Source of the DNA: Priapulus caudatus
Lineage: Eukaryota; Priapulida; Priapulimorpha; Priapulimorphida; Priapulidae
NCBI RefSeq assembly: GCF_000485595.1
Contig: NW_014577212.1
Span: forward strand, 38,547-98,776
Length of the DNA stretch: 60,230 nucleotides
Reading direction: 5' to 3'
The notes below the pieces were generated by a model. The model saw only the letters and a program-made list of their open reading frames with translations, was not told the DNA's origin and made no database searches. Position 1 is the stretch's first letter. The number at the start of each line of letters is the position of its first letter. Position numbers and translations under genes: made by a program. Below are positions 34,745 through 46,200 of this stretch, one piece after another.

Positions 34745-35963
34745 CAGGGGTAGAAATTAGTTTGAAAATTTACAGGCCCGCCGGGCCTGTAGGTAAGGGA
34801 TTTTACAGGCCCGCATCATTCCCTGGATACCGCAGCATTTTTTTTAAATAAAAGACTGAAATTTGACATTTTTACAACGGTTTATGTTTGTACGCACAAA
34901 CAGGCATTTAGGTACGTCTCCATCATCATACACGCACACGCGTTCACACACACCCACACTGATTATTTACTGTGTGGATCATACATCTTGAATGATAAAG
35001 CTAATGTTTGGGACATATAGGGCAGAGAAAAACAATGCTCCGTAGGGTCGGTTAGTTGATTTCATGGCAAGAGCAAATAAAAAGGTTGAGTAATGTAAAC
35101 ATCTAAGGAACCAGCTAAATCAGGCAAAGATATTATAGGGTTGAGTTTTTCCTGGCAGACATGAAAGTTGAACACACACACCGGGTCATACCCCACCTCA
35201 CCTCACCTACACTCACATCACCTCACACGCACACACACCCATACAACCACATCATCTTGAGTTTGTGGCTTGCTGGATACGGCATTGACTGTTTTAGTCA
35301 CAGCTTGCCATGTCTTTTTTATTAACTACAGCTGCTAGTTGCCAGCAAAACTTCCAAACAGTCCTCTTTCTCTGTCCCACTTCATAAATTATGAAGTCAA
35401 TTTCCTCTGCGGAAATATTCCTATTCTTCCGCCTCTTTTACAGTTGCCGTGTATATTTTAAATAACTTTGCTCTCACCACAATCTTTGAGAATGGTGCTC
35501 GTATGACCCGTGCACGTAAATAAACCCAGGTCACCCCACTCCTTATCGATTTTTGGTATGCCAATGCTGCTAGTCTGCTGCCATTCAGGAACTTGTGCTA
35601 ACCTGTGCGTCCGAACATCCCACGCAGTCACGCATGTTTCTTGAATGCCCACTAAAGTTGTGCGTGAGGTGTTCTAAATTTTCTGTGGTCGCATTTCTTC
35701 TTGAATCTGGCGCTGAGATCACTAGTGCATGTTGTCAGCAAATGCAGACGTTATAACTCCGCTTTGCTAATCTGAGGGTGCGGGTTTAACTGGGTTAAAC
35801 CATTACTGGGGTCTGCGTCGGCTCGGACTATAGTGCATGCTGCTAGTTGCATGCTGGGGTGGATTTTCTACGGGCCTGTCGGGCCTGCTAGTATTAGAAA
35901 TGCAGGCCCGAGCCTTATAATACGGGCATCGGGCCCGCGGGCCCGTTAGGATTTCGAACCCTG
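34745..35963. mobile_element. Probable 1.2-kb hAT-like element
   Basis: Starts CAGGGGTAGAAATTAG and ends GGATTTCGAACCCTG. Near both ends are ACAGGCCCGCCGGGCCTGT-like palindromes (34783-34810 and 35870-35945). No transposase frame was seen and no clean target duplication found, so the boundaries are tentative. Confidence 0.5.
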
Positions 35964-36150
35964 CTACTACAGTAAAACTCGCGTAAGTCGACATCGTCTA
36001 AGTCGTCAATTCGCGTAAGTCGACATGGAAGTCAAAGTTCCGATTCGCTCTCATAGTAAATCCATTGGAATAGCCCCGCCTAAGTCGACATTTATAAGTC
36101 GTCATTATGTACAAGTCGACGTCCTCAGACAGGTCCCACGTAATACAAAC

Positions 36151-36778
36151 AAGTGCCGCAGAGCGACAGCGCTCAACTGACATGTACTGTAGCCGGGTAT
36201 TCTTCTGATAAACTCACTGGCAACCGAATCAAGTGCGCCCTCCCGCCACCACGTTGATAGGCTTTGCTATACCGGTAGTACAGTAATAAAGATATAGCTG
36301 TGTAACTTTAATGACTTCGCTATATTAACGTTATCATGGATATGCGTCGAGCGCGAGCGTAGTGGTGGTGATGAGTGGAGGGGGCTCTAATAGCAAAAGC
36401 AGTTCAGTCCTTTGTTAACAGTCAACAAATCCATGTTTAACCCTCCTCTTGAAGGTCAAAAGGTTATCAGACACTTACTCTTCGCATGTCAGCGGAAAGT
36501 AGATTTCACAGTCCTTTCAATAAAGTGATAAAAATGGTAGGTCAGCGCTGAAACAAAAAAGTTTTGCACTCAGTCTGTTAGACCATGTCCTCAGAAAATA
36601 TCTGATATCTGACCTTTCCCCCTTGACCTGTGACCTCCAATTTCGCGCAGGTGATGGGTTTCCTCCCCATCACACTATACATCAAATATTCAGAGCGTAT
36701 GTCGAGCCTTGAGATTTGTGCCGCAATTCCGTATTTCCTCCTATACCTTAAGTTAAGGGGGAAATATTCCACCTCCAT
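36151..36778 (+). mobile_element. Repeat A, 3'-truncated copy
   Basis: Begins AAGTGCCGCAGAGCGACAG and matches the reference copy until CCTCCATCA, where unrelated sequence takes over. The 3' hairpin and A-run are lost. Confidence 0.85.
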
Positions 36779-36970
36779 CACATCAGAAATGCCGATTGCG
36801 CAGTGTACGGTCTAGGGAATATACGAGCTGGCTGTCGCAGACGGATTGTTTGAATCACATTGTTCACTTGGACGCACTGCATTTTTTTTCCAGCTCGCAG
36901 CTCGCACACCCCCAGATTCCCCACTGTATACAGTGTATTATATAGTGTATATAGTGTATGCAGCCCAATG

Positions 36971-37205
36971 CAGGGTGCGAAATTATCGCGAGTCCGGATC
37001 GAGTCAAATACTCCCTGATTTACTGTTGGACTCCCTGATTTGACATATGCAGGAGTCCGTGTGACTCCCTGAAAATTAAATCTGCTATACATTACTAACT
37101 AGTTCGTTCCAGCTGGAGCACGGCCTCGCGGAATTACCGTATTTTTTTCAGCAAGTGTTCCAAGAAAATTTGGCAGACGTGCACCGCAAATGTCCTGCTA
37201 CGCAA
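36971..37205 (+). mobile_element. Repeat C, copy 1
   Basis: Starts CAGGGTGCGAAATTATCG, followed by CTCCCTGATTT repeats. It matches the reverse copy at 8640-8992. The copy in the second unit of the tandem duplication is at 38463-38697. Confidence 0.75.
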
Positions 37206-37217
37206 GGCAGCTATTAC

Positions 37218-37464
37218 GGTCATAGGGTCTATGTCCCCCAGAGTACTGCCGGAACGTACCCTGATAACTATCTGATATGGTTAGGGTTAGGGTTAGGGTT
37301 AGGGTTAGGGTTAGGGAGTATGCATAGGCGACACCCTAGACTCATTAGTGGAGTAGGCGAGGTACGGTCCGGCATATTAGATAGTACCAGGGTACGTTCC
37401 GTTATACCGGATCATACCTAGGGTACGTTCCGGCTGTACCTTGGGGGACATAGACCCTCTCAGC
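37218..37464. mobile_element. Foldback element F2 with (TTAGGG)6
   Basis: Arms are TAGGGTCTATGTCCCCCAG and the complement CTTGGGGGACATAGACCC. The flanks GCTATTAC and GCTAATAC form an 8-bp duplication with one mismatch. Six perfect TTAGGG units lie at 37281-37316. Confidence 0.88.
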
Positions 37465-38709
37465 GCTAATACAGTGTATACGCGCATTACATACATTGTA
37501 TAAGTTGACAAAATGACGACTTACGCGTAATTATCGTATTATGTAAGCCGACACAAACATGCTGGTCCCAAAAGTGTCGACTTATGCGAGTTTTACTGTA
37601 CTAGCATTAGTAATAATAGTTTAATACTACTATTAATATTATACTTATTACTATTAGCTTAATTTAGCCTTTAGGCTTTACTATTATAAATACTAAAACT
37701 ATACGGTACTCTATAATATCTATAGTAATACTAATTTTAGTAATACTAGTATTATTTAGTAATACTGTAATAGTAATACTAATACTAATACTAATAGTAT
37801 TACTATTAGTAACTAATACTATTAGTATTACTAATAGTATTACTAATAGTAAAGTGGTGGTGATGAGTGGAGGGGGCTCTAATAGCAAAAGCAGTTCAGT
37901 CCTTTGTTAACAGTCAACAAATCCATGTTTAACCCTCCTCTTGAAGGTCAAAAGGTTATCAGACACTTACTCTTCGCATGTCAGCGGAAAGTAGATTTCA
38001 CAGTCCTTTCAATAAAGTGATAAAAATGGTAGGTCAGCGCTGAAACAAAAAAGTTTTGCACTCAGTCTGTTAGACCATGTCCTCAGAAAATATCTGATAT
38101 CTGACCTTTCCCCCTTGACCTGTGACCTCCAATTTCGCGCAGGTGATGGGTTTCCTCCCCATCACACTATACATCAAATATTCAGAGCGTATGTCGAGCC
38201 TTGAGATTTGTGCCGCAATTCCGTATTTCCTCCTATACCTTAAGTTAAGGGGGAAATATTCCACCTCCATCACATCAGAAATGCCGATTGCGCAGTGTAC
38301 GGTCTAGGGAATATACGAGCTGGCTGTCGCAGACGGATTGTTTGAATCACATTGTTCACTTGGACGCACTGCATTTTTTTTCCAGCTCGCAGCTCGCACA
38401 CCCCCAGATTCCCCACTGTATACAGTGTATTATATAGTGTATATAGTGTATGCAGCCCAATGCAGGGTGCGAAATTATCGCGAGTCCGGATCGAGTCAAA
38501 TACTCCCTGATTTACTGTTGGACTCCCTGATTTGACATATGCAGGAGTCCGTGTGACTCCCTGAAAATTAAATCTGCTATACATTACTAACTAGTTCGTT
38601 CCAGCTGGAGCACGGCCTCGCGGAATTACCGTATTTTTTTCAGCAAGTGTTCCAAGAAAATTTGGCAGACGTGCACCGCAAATGTCCTGCTACGCAAGGC
38701 AGCTATTAC

Positions 38710-38956
38710 GGTCATAGGGTCTATGTCCCCCAGGGTACTGCCGGAACGTACCCTGATAACTATCTGATATGGTTAGGGTTAGGGTTAGGATTAGGATTAG
38801 GGTTAGGGAGTATGCATAGGCGACACCCTAGACTCGTTAGTGGAGTAGGCGAGGTACGGTCCGGCATATTAGATAGTACCAGGGTACGTTCCGGTATACC
38901 GGATCATACCTAAGGTACGTTCCGGCTGTACCTTGGGGGACATAGACCCTCTCAGC
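38710..38956. mobile_element. Foldback element F2, duplicated copy
   Basis: Counterpart of 37218-37464 in the second tandem unit. Its telomeric tract is mutated in two units (TTAGGA). Confidence 0.88.
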
Positions 38957-39300
38957 GCTAATACAGTGTATACGCGCATTACATACATTGTATAAGTTGA
39001 CAAAATGACGACTTACGCGTAATTATCGTATTATGTAAGCTGACACAAACATGCTGGTCCCAAAAGTGTCGACTTATGCGAGTTTTACTGTACTAGCATT
39101 AGTAATAATAGTTTAATACTACTATTAATATTATACTTATTACTAGTATTAGCTTAATTTAGCCTTTAGGCTTTACTATTATAAATACTAAAACTATACG
39201 GTACTCTATAATATCTATAGTAATACTAATACTAGTATTATTTAGTAATACTGTAATAGTAATAGTAGTACTATTACTAATAGTAATACTAATACTAATA

Positions 39301-39800
39301 CTAGTAATACTAATAGCGACTTACATCGACAGAGATTTCGGCTGGGTAAACCTCGAAGTATAGTATCTGTTACCGAGTGGCCAGATCTAACAAGAGACTG
39401 CTTGTCAGCAGCCGCAGTTAGTAGATTTACAGAAACTGAGTCAACGTGTATATCATCCATTTCACTAGACAGTCAGTAGGCCTGCTAGAGTCTAGAGACT
39501 AGAGCCTAGGCTAGAGTTAGACTTCCTGGGACCGAGTCCTGACAAACATTCAATGATTCATTCCAATTTCCACAGAATTCTGAATACGCCTTGCGCCCGC
39601 TACAGTCAGTACCGTACTGTCATGTATTTCTATGTAATCAGTTTGCAATTTGTCTTCATTAGCTTCAAATTTCACAGAAGAAAACAGATGATGGAAATAA
39701 TGACTGTAAATGTAACCGGGAATTTTTTGAATGCAGTTTGTTTACAATTTTATACGTGACTGTGAGCGCCATCTATTACATAAGTTAAATATCCCACAAT
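39301..39800. promoter_or_regulatory. Upstream region of RPL35A
   Basis: Single-copy-looking DNA directly 5' of the TOP start. No TATA box is evident at -30. The segment 39428-39510 is repeated at about 40020-40102. Confidence 0.45.
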
Positions 39801-39839
39801 CCTCTTCCTTTTCAGCCGTACTGAGCAATCTTCCTAAAA
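39801..39839 (+). promoter_or_regulatory. RPL35A: Likely RPL35A transcription start: 5' TOP leader exon
   Basis: CCTCTTCCTTTTC at 39801-39813 is a typical terminal oligopyrimidine start of ribosomal protein mRNAs. About 40 nt later comes the donor AAAA|GTATGT. A second untranslated exon may end at 40141 (CTGCTCCAG|GTAAGA). Confidence 0.65.
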
Positions 39840-40204
39840 GTATGTTTAAGGTTTCTTCAAATAATTTCGATTATTGTACCATTCTGCGTCATCTACATTA
39901 AATATTTGAATGCTACAAAATGAGTAGTTTACTGTAATTATTTTAAGATTGCTTTCTATGTTAATTTTTTGATGGATGTGTAGATGTAAGTAGATTGAAA
40001 AAGATGTCAACACGACAATTTTACAGAAACTGAGTCAACGTGTATATCATCCATTTCACTAGACAGTCAGTAGGCCTGCTAGAGTCTAGAGACTAGAGCC
40101 TAGTACTACACAACATGTACTCTGCCGTCATTCTGCTCCAGGTAAGAAGCGTTTCATCGTCTTAACAATGTAATTCGTATTAATAATTTACTTATGTGTT
40201 TCAG

Positions 40205-40264
40205 AACTGGGAAGATGGCAGAGGCAATACAGCAGACAAAACCCCAAGAAAAGAAATCGGGCAG
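40205..40264 (+). CDS. RPL35A: RPL35A first coding exon
   Basis: The acceptor is GTGTTTCAG and ATG lies at 40215-40217. It ends in phase 2 at GGGCAG|GTATGT. The split arginine codon AG|G joins exactly to 51366. A damaged version with an in-frame TAA caused by indels lies at about 46457-46514. Confidence 0.92.
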
Positions 40265-43200
40265 GTATGTAGGTGGCAATGTGGTGATGATGAAAATTTG
40301 GTGATCTACTAGTACGTCCTACGTGTTACTAAACTAGTCATTACCTCATCAGTGGGAGTGTACTGTGTAGGCATACTAAAAAGTTGCGCGGATAGGTAGT
40401 TTTTGCTTTAACGTTTGTTTTAGTTAATTTGTCAATAAGTAATACTAATATAGTCACCATAGTGTCTCTATGTATTAAAACTCTAAATCATTTTCTCTAA
40501 TAGTTGTCCTCGCAAGATCCTGAAATTTTGTATCTTATACTCAGTGTCATCTTTGTATTTGCAAATTCAATTTTTAGTTTCCACGGATTTCAGCACAAAG
40601 AGGCTATGATATGTAAAAAGACAACAGACCAGAAATCCAGCCTACTTTTCCACTGTAATGCTATTCTAGCACTGTGCATCATGTCAGTGCTTACTTAACG
40701 CTTCTCTTCATAGCCATGGCCATAGCCTGTCCAGTCGGATACCTCACTACATCTCGCTGCTGCACTGGGCTGTGCTCATGCTGTCATACAGCGTAGTGCT
40801 GAGTATGTCTGTTCTACAATTGTTCCACAGTGCGTGTCTCCTAATCTGTCTCTCTCGGAGGTGCGACACTTGCGATCGTCATTTGGTGGAAAGGCATGGC
40901 GTCTATCGTGAGCAGACCATGCGTCGATATTTGCAGATCCTTGACTGTCAGAGTTCGGCTAAGAACTCTCCACTGTTAACAGCCGAATATCATGCCGTAT
41001 TATCATGCCATATCTGCAGTCAACATCATGCATCATGCATGTCTGCATGTATGTATATCATGGTGTCAGGACAATACCCGCCGGACAATCAACCCCCGAC
41101 ATTTACCCCCCCGGACATTTACCCCCGCGGACATTTACGCCCCCGGACAATTACCCCGTGACAATTACCCCCCGGACATTTACCCCCCGGACAACTTACC
41201 CCCCGCTAACATTTACACCGCCGGAAATGCCCCCCCGGACATTGCCCCCAGGGACAATTACCCCGGATTCAATATCCCCCGCGGACATTTAGCCCCCGAC
41301 AATTACCCCCGGACATTTAACTGCACGTTGGTGTTTATTATCATTGTGAAGTCAGTGATACATGTGCAGGAGGAGAGGTAGGACGGCAAAGGTGGTGGAG
41401 GAGAGGGGGCAGAAGGTAAGAGAAGGTGTGGAGGAGAGAGAGGAGAGAGGAGGAGAGAGGTGTGAGGAGAGAAGAGGAGGATGAGAGAGGTGGAATGAGA
41501 GGAGGGGAGAAGCCTGGGGAAGAAGGTGGCGGTAGGGAAGGAGGGGGAGAAGGTGGAGAGGAGGAAGGGGGAGAAGTAGCTGGGAGGCGCATTGGTGGAA
41601 GGAGGAGACGAGGTGGTGGCGGAACAGAGGAGAGAGAGGAGAGGAGTTGTGGAGGAAGGAGGAGTGGGAAGAACATGGAAAGGTGGTGAGGAGGAGGGGT
41701 GAGAAAGGTAGAGAGGAGGTAATGGCAGAGGAGGAGAACGGAGGAGGGAGGAGGAGAGAGGCTGGAGGAGGAGTGGGAGAATCGTGGGAAGAAGGTGGTG
41801 GAAGGAGGGAGGAGAAGGTGAGGAGGTAATGGATGGAGAGTGACGGGGGAGAAGGTAGCGGAGGGCAAGGTGGTAGAGGAGGAAGGGAGAAGGTGGTGAG
41901 GAGGAAGAGAGGAGAAGGTGGGAGGAGGAGAGGAGGAGTAGGGAGTGAGGAGGTAGAGGAGGATAGAGGTGGCCCTCCTCTTACTTGTCCTGCCCTTCCC
42001 CTGACCTCCTCTCCTCCTCCACCTCATCTCGCTCCTCTGCCTGCCTCCTCCACCCTTGCGTCTCCCCTCTCACCCCATGCCTTCTCCGTGCCACCTTCTC
42101 CCACGTCTCCCCTCCCCTCAATCTCCTCTCCTCCTGCCTCCACGTCCTCCGCCTCCTCCTCGCTCTCTCTCCCACCACACCTTCTCTCGCCGCTCCACGC
42201 ACATCGCCCTCCGCCTAACTCCTCCTCTCTACGCTCCTCCTTCTCCTTCCCTGCCTCCTCCACCTCCTCTCCTTCTCTTCTGCTCCTCCTCTGCCTCCAC
42301 CACCTTCTCCCCCTTCCTCTACTCTCCTTCGGTCCTCTTAACTCCTCCTCTCCCCTCCTGGCCTCCTACCTTCCCCCCCCTCCATCCTCTAGCTTGCTCG
42401 CCGTCTCTCCTGCTCCACCCCGTTTCTCCCCCTCCTCTCCCCTCCTCCTCCACCTCCTCATGTCCTCCTCGCTCCTCGCTCCACCTTCTCCCCCTTCCTC
42501 ACTCCCCAATCCACGTCTCTTCTCGCACGTTCTCCCCCTCCTCCTCCTCACACCTCCTCTCATCCTCCGCCTCACCCCCGTTCTCCTACTCCACCACCTC
42601 CTCACCTCCTCCTCCCCTCCTCCTCCTCGCACCACCTTTCTTCGGCTTCCTCCTCGACCTCCCTCTCTGTATCATGTCTGTCAACAATGTAGTAAATAAA
42701 CACGCAAGTGCAGTAAATGTCGCGTTGGGGTAATTGTCCGGGGGGATAAGTGTCCGGGGGTAATTTCCGGGGGTAAATGTCCGTTGAGGTGATTGCTCGG
42801 GGGGTGATTGTCCGGGGTAAGTATGGTCTCGGGGGTAATTGTCCGGGGGGTATAATGTCCGGGGGTAATTGGTCCGGAGGGTAAATGTCCGCGGGGGGTA
42901 ATTGTCGCGGTGGGTAAATGTCCGGGGGGTAGCATTGGTCCGGGGGGTAAATGTCCGGGTAATTTGTCCGGGCGGGGTGTAATTGTCGCGGGGGGTTAAA
43001 TGCGGCGGGGGTAATTTCCAGGGTTAAATTGTGCGATTGGGGGGGTAAATGGCATGGGGGGCGTAATTGTCCGTGGGGGTAATTGCGGGGGTGATTGTTC
43101 CGGGGGTATTTGTCGCTAGAACCGTATTATGTATGTATGTTTATGTTATGTATGTGCATACACGAATGCACATGCTTATGATATATATATATATATATAT

Positions 43201-46200
43201 AATATATAGGCCTATACTAATAAATGCCTATATAAATAAAAATTTAATTGAGCTTGGTGTCTCGAGATTGGTGAGCTCGGTTCGCCGGCTACCCGAGTAG
43301 GCAGATGAACCGAGTGGACCAGACACGCGGGGACATGAGACCGCTCGTCAGCGGCTAATTACATGTTGTATACGCGCATATTTACATACCATTTATAGAG
43401 TTGACAAATGACGACTTGACGCGTTAATTATCGGTATTATTAAGCTGACACATTTACAGGTCATCACTTTGCTTGTCCCAAAGTGTCGACTTATGCGAGT
43501 TTCCTTGTAGCTAGTCATTTAGTTTATATATAGTTTAATACTACTATTAATTATACCTTTATTTACTATTTGACGTAATATTGTAGCCTTTTAGGCTTCA
43601 CTATCATAAATACTATTAACTAATACGGACCATATGATATCTATACGTATACGAATACTAGTATTATTTAGTATACTGTAAGTAACGAATAGTAACTATT
43701 CGGCTAATACAGAAAATTTTTAACTAATACTAGTAAGCCATGAGAATGAAAAATCCGGTTTACCGTCCACTGCGCGCCGCGAATTCCGCTTTAGTCTCCT
43801 CGGCCGAAAAAAGTCATTATTTACCAAAAATTTCATTTATTTGCAAAAAAAATTCCCTCACTGAAACATAAATAGACTAAGTGCACAAGGTGTACTGATT
43901 AGCCTAAACATGACAATCTCTGATGGATTTTAGACAAACTGGCAGTCCGGACTGACTATCGTCCACTTTTTCAAGCCGCTAGATATATATCCGAAGATGT
44001 CAAGTCCCGGACGACCGAAGTTCGACGACCTTCAAAGCCGAAAATTCCCAGATTGAAAAATCCGATAAATCAAAAAAAAAAAAAACCCTGTATGTTTTAG
44101 TCTGTACTGTATATTCACTGTATGTTGCAGCCTGAAAAAATAATAATGAATAATGAATAATGAAAAAAAGTCCTCATCACTTTAAACATTGCCTTGGACG
44201 TAAACCGATTTTCATTCTCATGGCCTAATACTAGAATAGCGACTTACATCGAGCAGAGATTTCGCGCTGGTAAACCTCGAAGTATAGCTATGCTGTACCC
44301 GTGAGTGGCCCAATCTACCAAGAGACTGGCTGTCAGCAGCCGCAGTAGTAGATTACAGACAACTGAGTCAGCGTGTATATCATCGCATTTCACTAGACAG
44401 TCAGTAGCCCCCTCTGAGTCTAGAGACTAACGCTAGCTAGATGTTAGACTATCCTGACCGAGTCGCTGACAAACATTCAAATTGATTCATTCGCTAATTT
44501 CCATCAGAATTCTGAATCAGCCTTGCCCGCCCTACAGTCAGTAGACCGTGTACTGTCATGTATTTATGTAATCAGTTCAAATTGTCTTCATTATCTCCAA
44601 TATTTCACAGAAGATAAACAGATGACTGAAATTATAATGACTAAACTGTAACCGGGAATTCTGTTGTAATGATGCCATTTTGTCTTACAATTTATAACGT
44701 GACTGTGAGGCGCCTCTATTACATAAGCTTAAATACCCACAATCCTCTCCTTTCAGGCCGTACTGACGCAATCTCCTAAAAGTATGTTAAGGTTTACTTC
44801 AAATATTTCGATATTGTACCATTCTGCGTGCATCTAGCATAAATTATTGAATGCTACAAAATGGAGTAGTTATACTGTGTAATATTTAAGATTGCTTTCT
44901 ATGTTCAATTTTTGATGGATGTAGATGTAAGTTAGAAACTTGAAAAAGATGTCAACACGAGCCAAACTTGTAAGTTGTACACAGGCACTTGAGCGTTTCA
45001 ATAATAAAAGTGATGGTTAATAAATACAACATTGTCAGTACGAACAGTAGCTCCTACACTGACAGTACCAGCAATAGTCTTAATGTTAGATTGTACCTAT
45101 CATAACTTCACTTCAACAACCGTTCAATTTAAAACCGCTGCAATCCACTACGCCGCAGGGCACTGCCTATTGTGCATGCACAATACACCAGTATAGGAGA
45201 AGGTAAGAAAGGGATCACAGAAATTCCAGAAACCTCCACTTTGCGGCAGTCACTAGAGGAGAAATAATAACGTCCAAACCGCCTAACGCTTAGATACAGG
45301 CGGTTTTCGCTCACTAGCACTATCTAGCCTGCCTGTACGCCAGCTCAACCCTGGCGTTTTCGCGAAAGCCTCGTATCGTACAGGTCGAAACTTGAAATAA
45401 CTGAGAAATACTTCAGGCAAAACCTGCTCGCTGATTTGGCGATGCACCTTACATCTCTGCCTGATTTGGCGCAACGAAATCTCGTGTTTCGCTTGCGGGC
45501 TGTGAAGAGCAAGTGGTAAGCAGGCGTGAAGTGGTTAGTGAAGCGGGAAAACCGAATCCGCCTGTATCAAAATAGCAGGTTACCAAACGCCATGATTTGG
45601 CTAATTCTGGTCGTAGCGGCTGAAATGGTCCACTTGTTCGGAAAATACGTCTTGCAATTCTTGTACCATCTAGCACTTTACCCAATTATATGAAAAATCC
45701 TGTTCGAATTGCCGCAAATTCCCATGAACTCGATTGTATAAACGGGAACCGTAACATGCCGGAAATCCCTAACTGCTCTACTTATACTCTTTGACCAAAC
45801 CGTATAGTCGTCCCGTGGTGACGTCACTGTGTGCGAAATACGATAGCCGCTCGTTTTGGAGTGGGCAGGACGGATGCAACTCCGCTCCAGAGTGCAATCG
45901 CCGCCATTGCTCATTAGTACTGTCCCGTTTACAATCGGCTCATGGAAATTTGCGGGCAAATTCGAACAGGATTTTCATATAATTCTGGTAAAGTGTGTGT
46001 ACCAAGTTGGCAAGACGTATATTCGACTACAAGTGACCATTCAGCTACCAGCACAGAAGCCAATAATCACTCGGCGTTGACGTTTATTTCTCCTCTAGAT
46101 GTGCGACAAAAGTGGAGCGTTCTGGAATTTCTGTGATCACGTCTTTCTTTACCTTTCTCACTAACTACTGTGATCTTGTGCATGCACACATGGCGTGCGG

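Larger units (their letters stand above)
35970..37598. mobile_element. Pogo/Tigger-like element with nested insertions
   Basis: Ends are CAGTAAAACTCGCGTAAGTC at the left and GACTTATGCGAGTTTTACTG at the right, flanked by TA on both sides. This is the Tc1/mariner-pogo pattern. The interior has repeats of AAGTCGAC/GTCGTCA typical of Tigger-type derivatives. Repeat A (36151-36778), repeat C (36971-37205) and an F2 foldback (37218-37464) lie inside. No transposase remains. Confidence 0.8.
36361..39300. repeat. Tandem duplication of 1,492 bp
   Basis: Copy 1 is 36361-37852 and copy 2 about 37853-39300, at a constant 1,492-bp offset. Differences are few, mainly in the telomeric tract and the TAATA microsatellite. 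The unit contains the 3' part of repeat A, repeat C, an F2 foldback, the right end of the pogo-like element and a TAATACTA-type microsatellite. It is either very recent or an assembly duplication. Confidence 0.93.

Noticed and set aside
36578-38584. Pairs of identical 60-104 codon frames in the two tandem units
   Set aside because: They lie within repeat A and repeat C and are conserved only because the DNA was duplicated recently.
41833-42733. 225-288 codon Ser/Pro-rich frames
   Set aside because: They read through the TCC/GGA arms of the palindrome in unreliable sequence.
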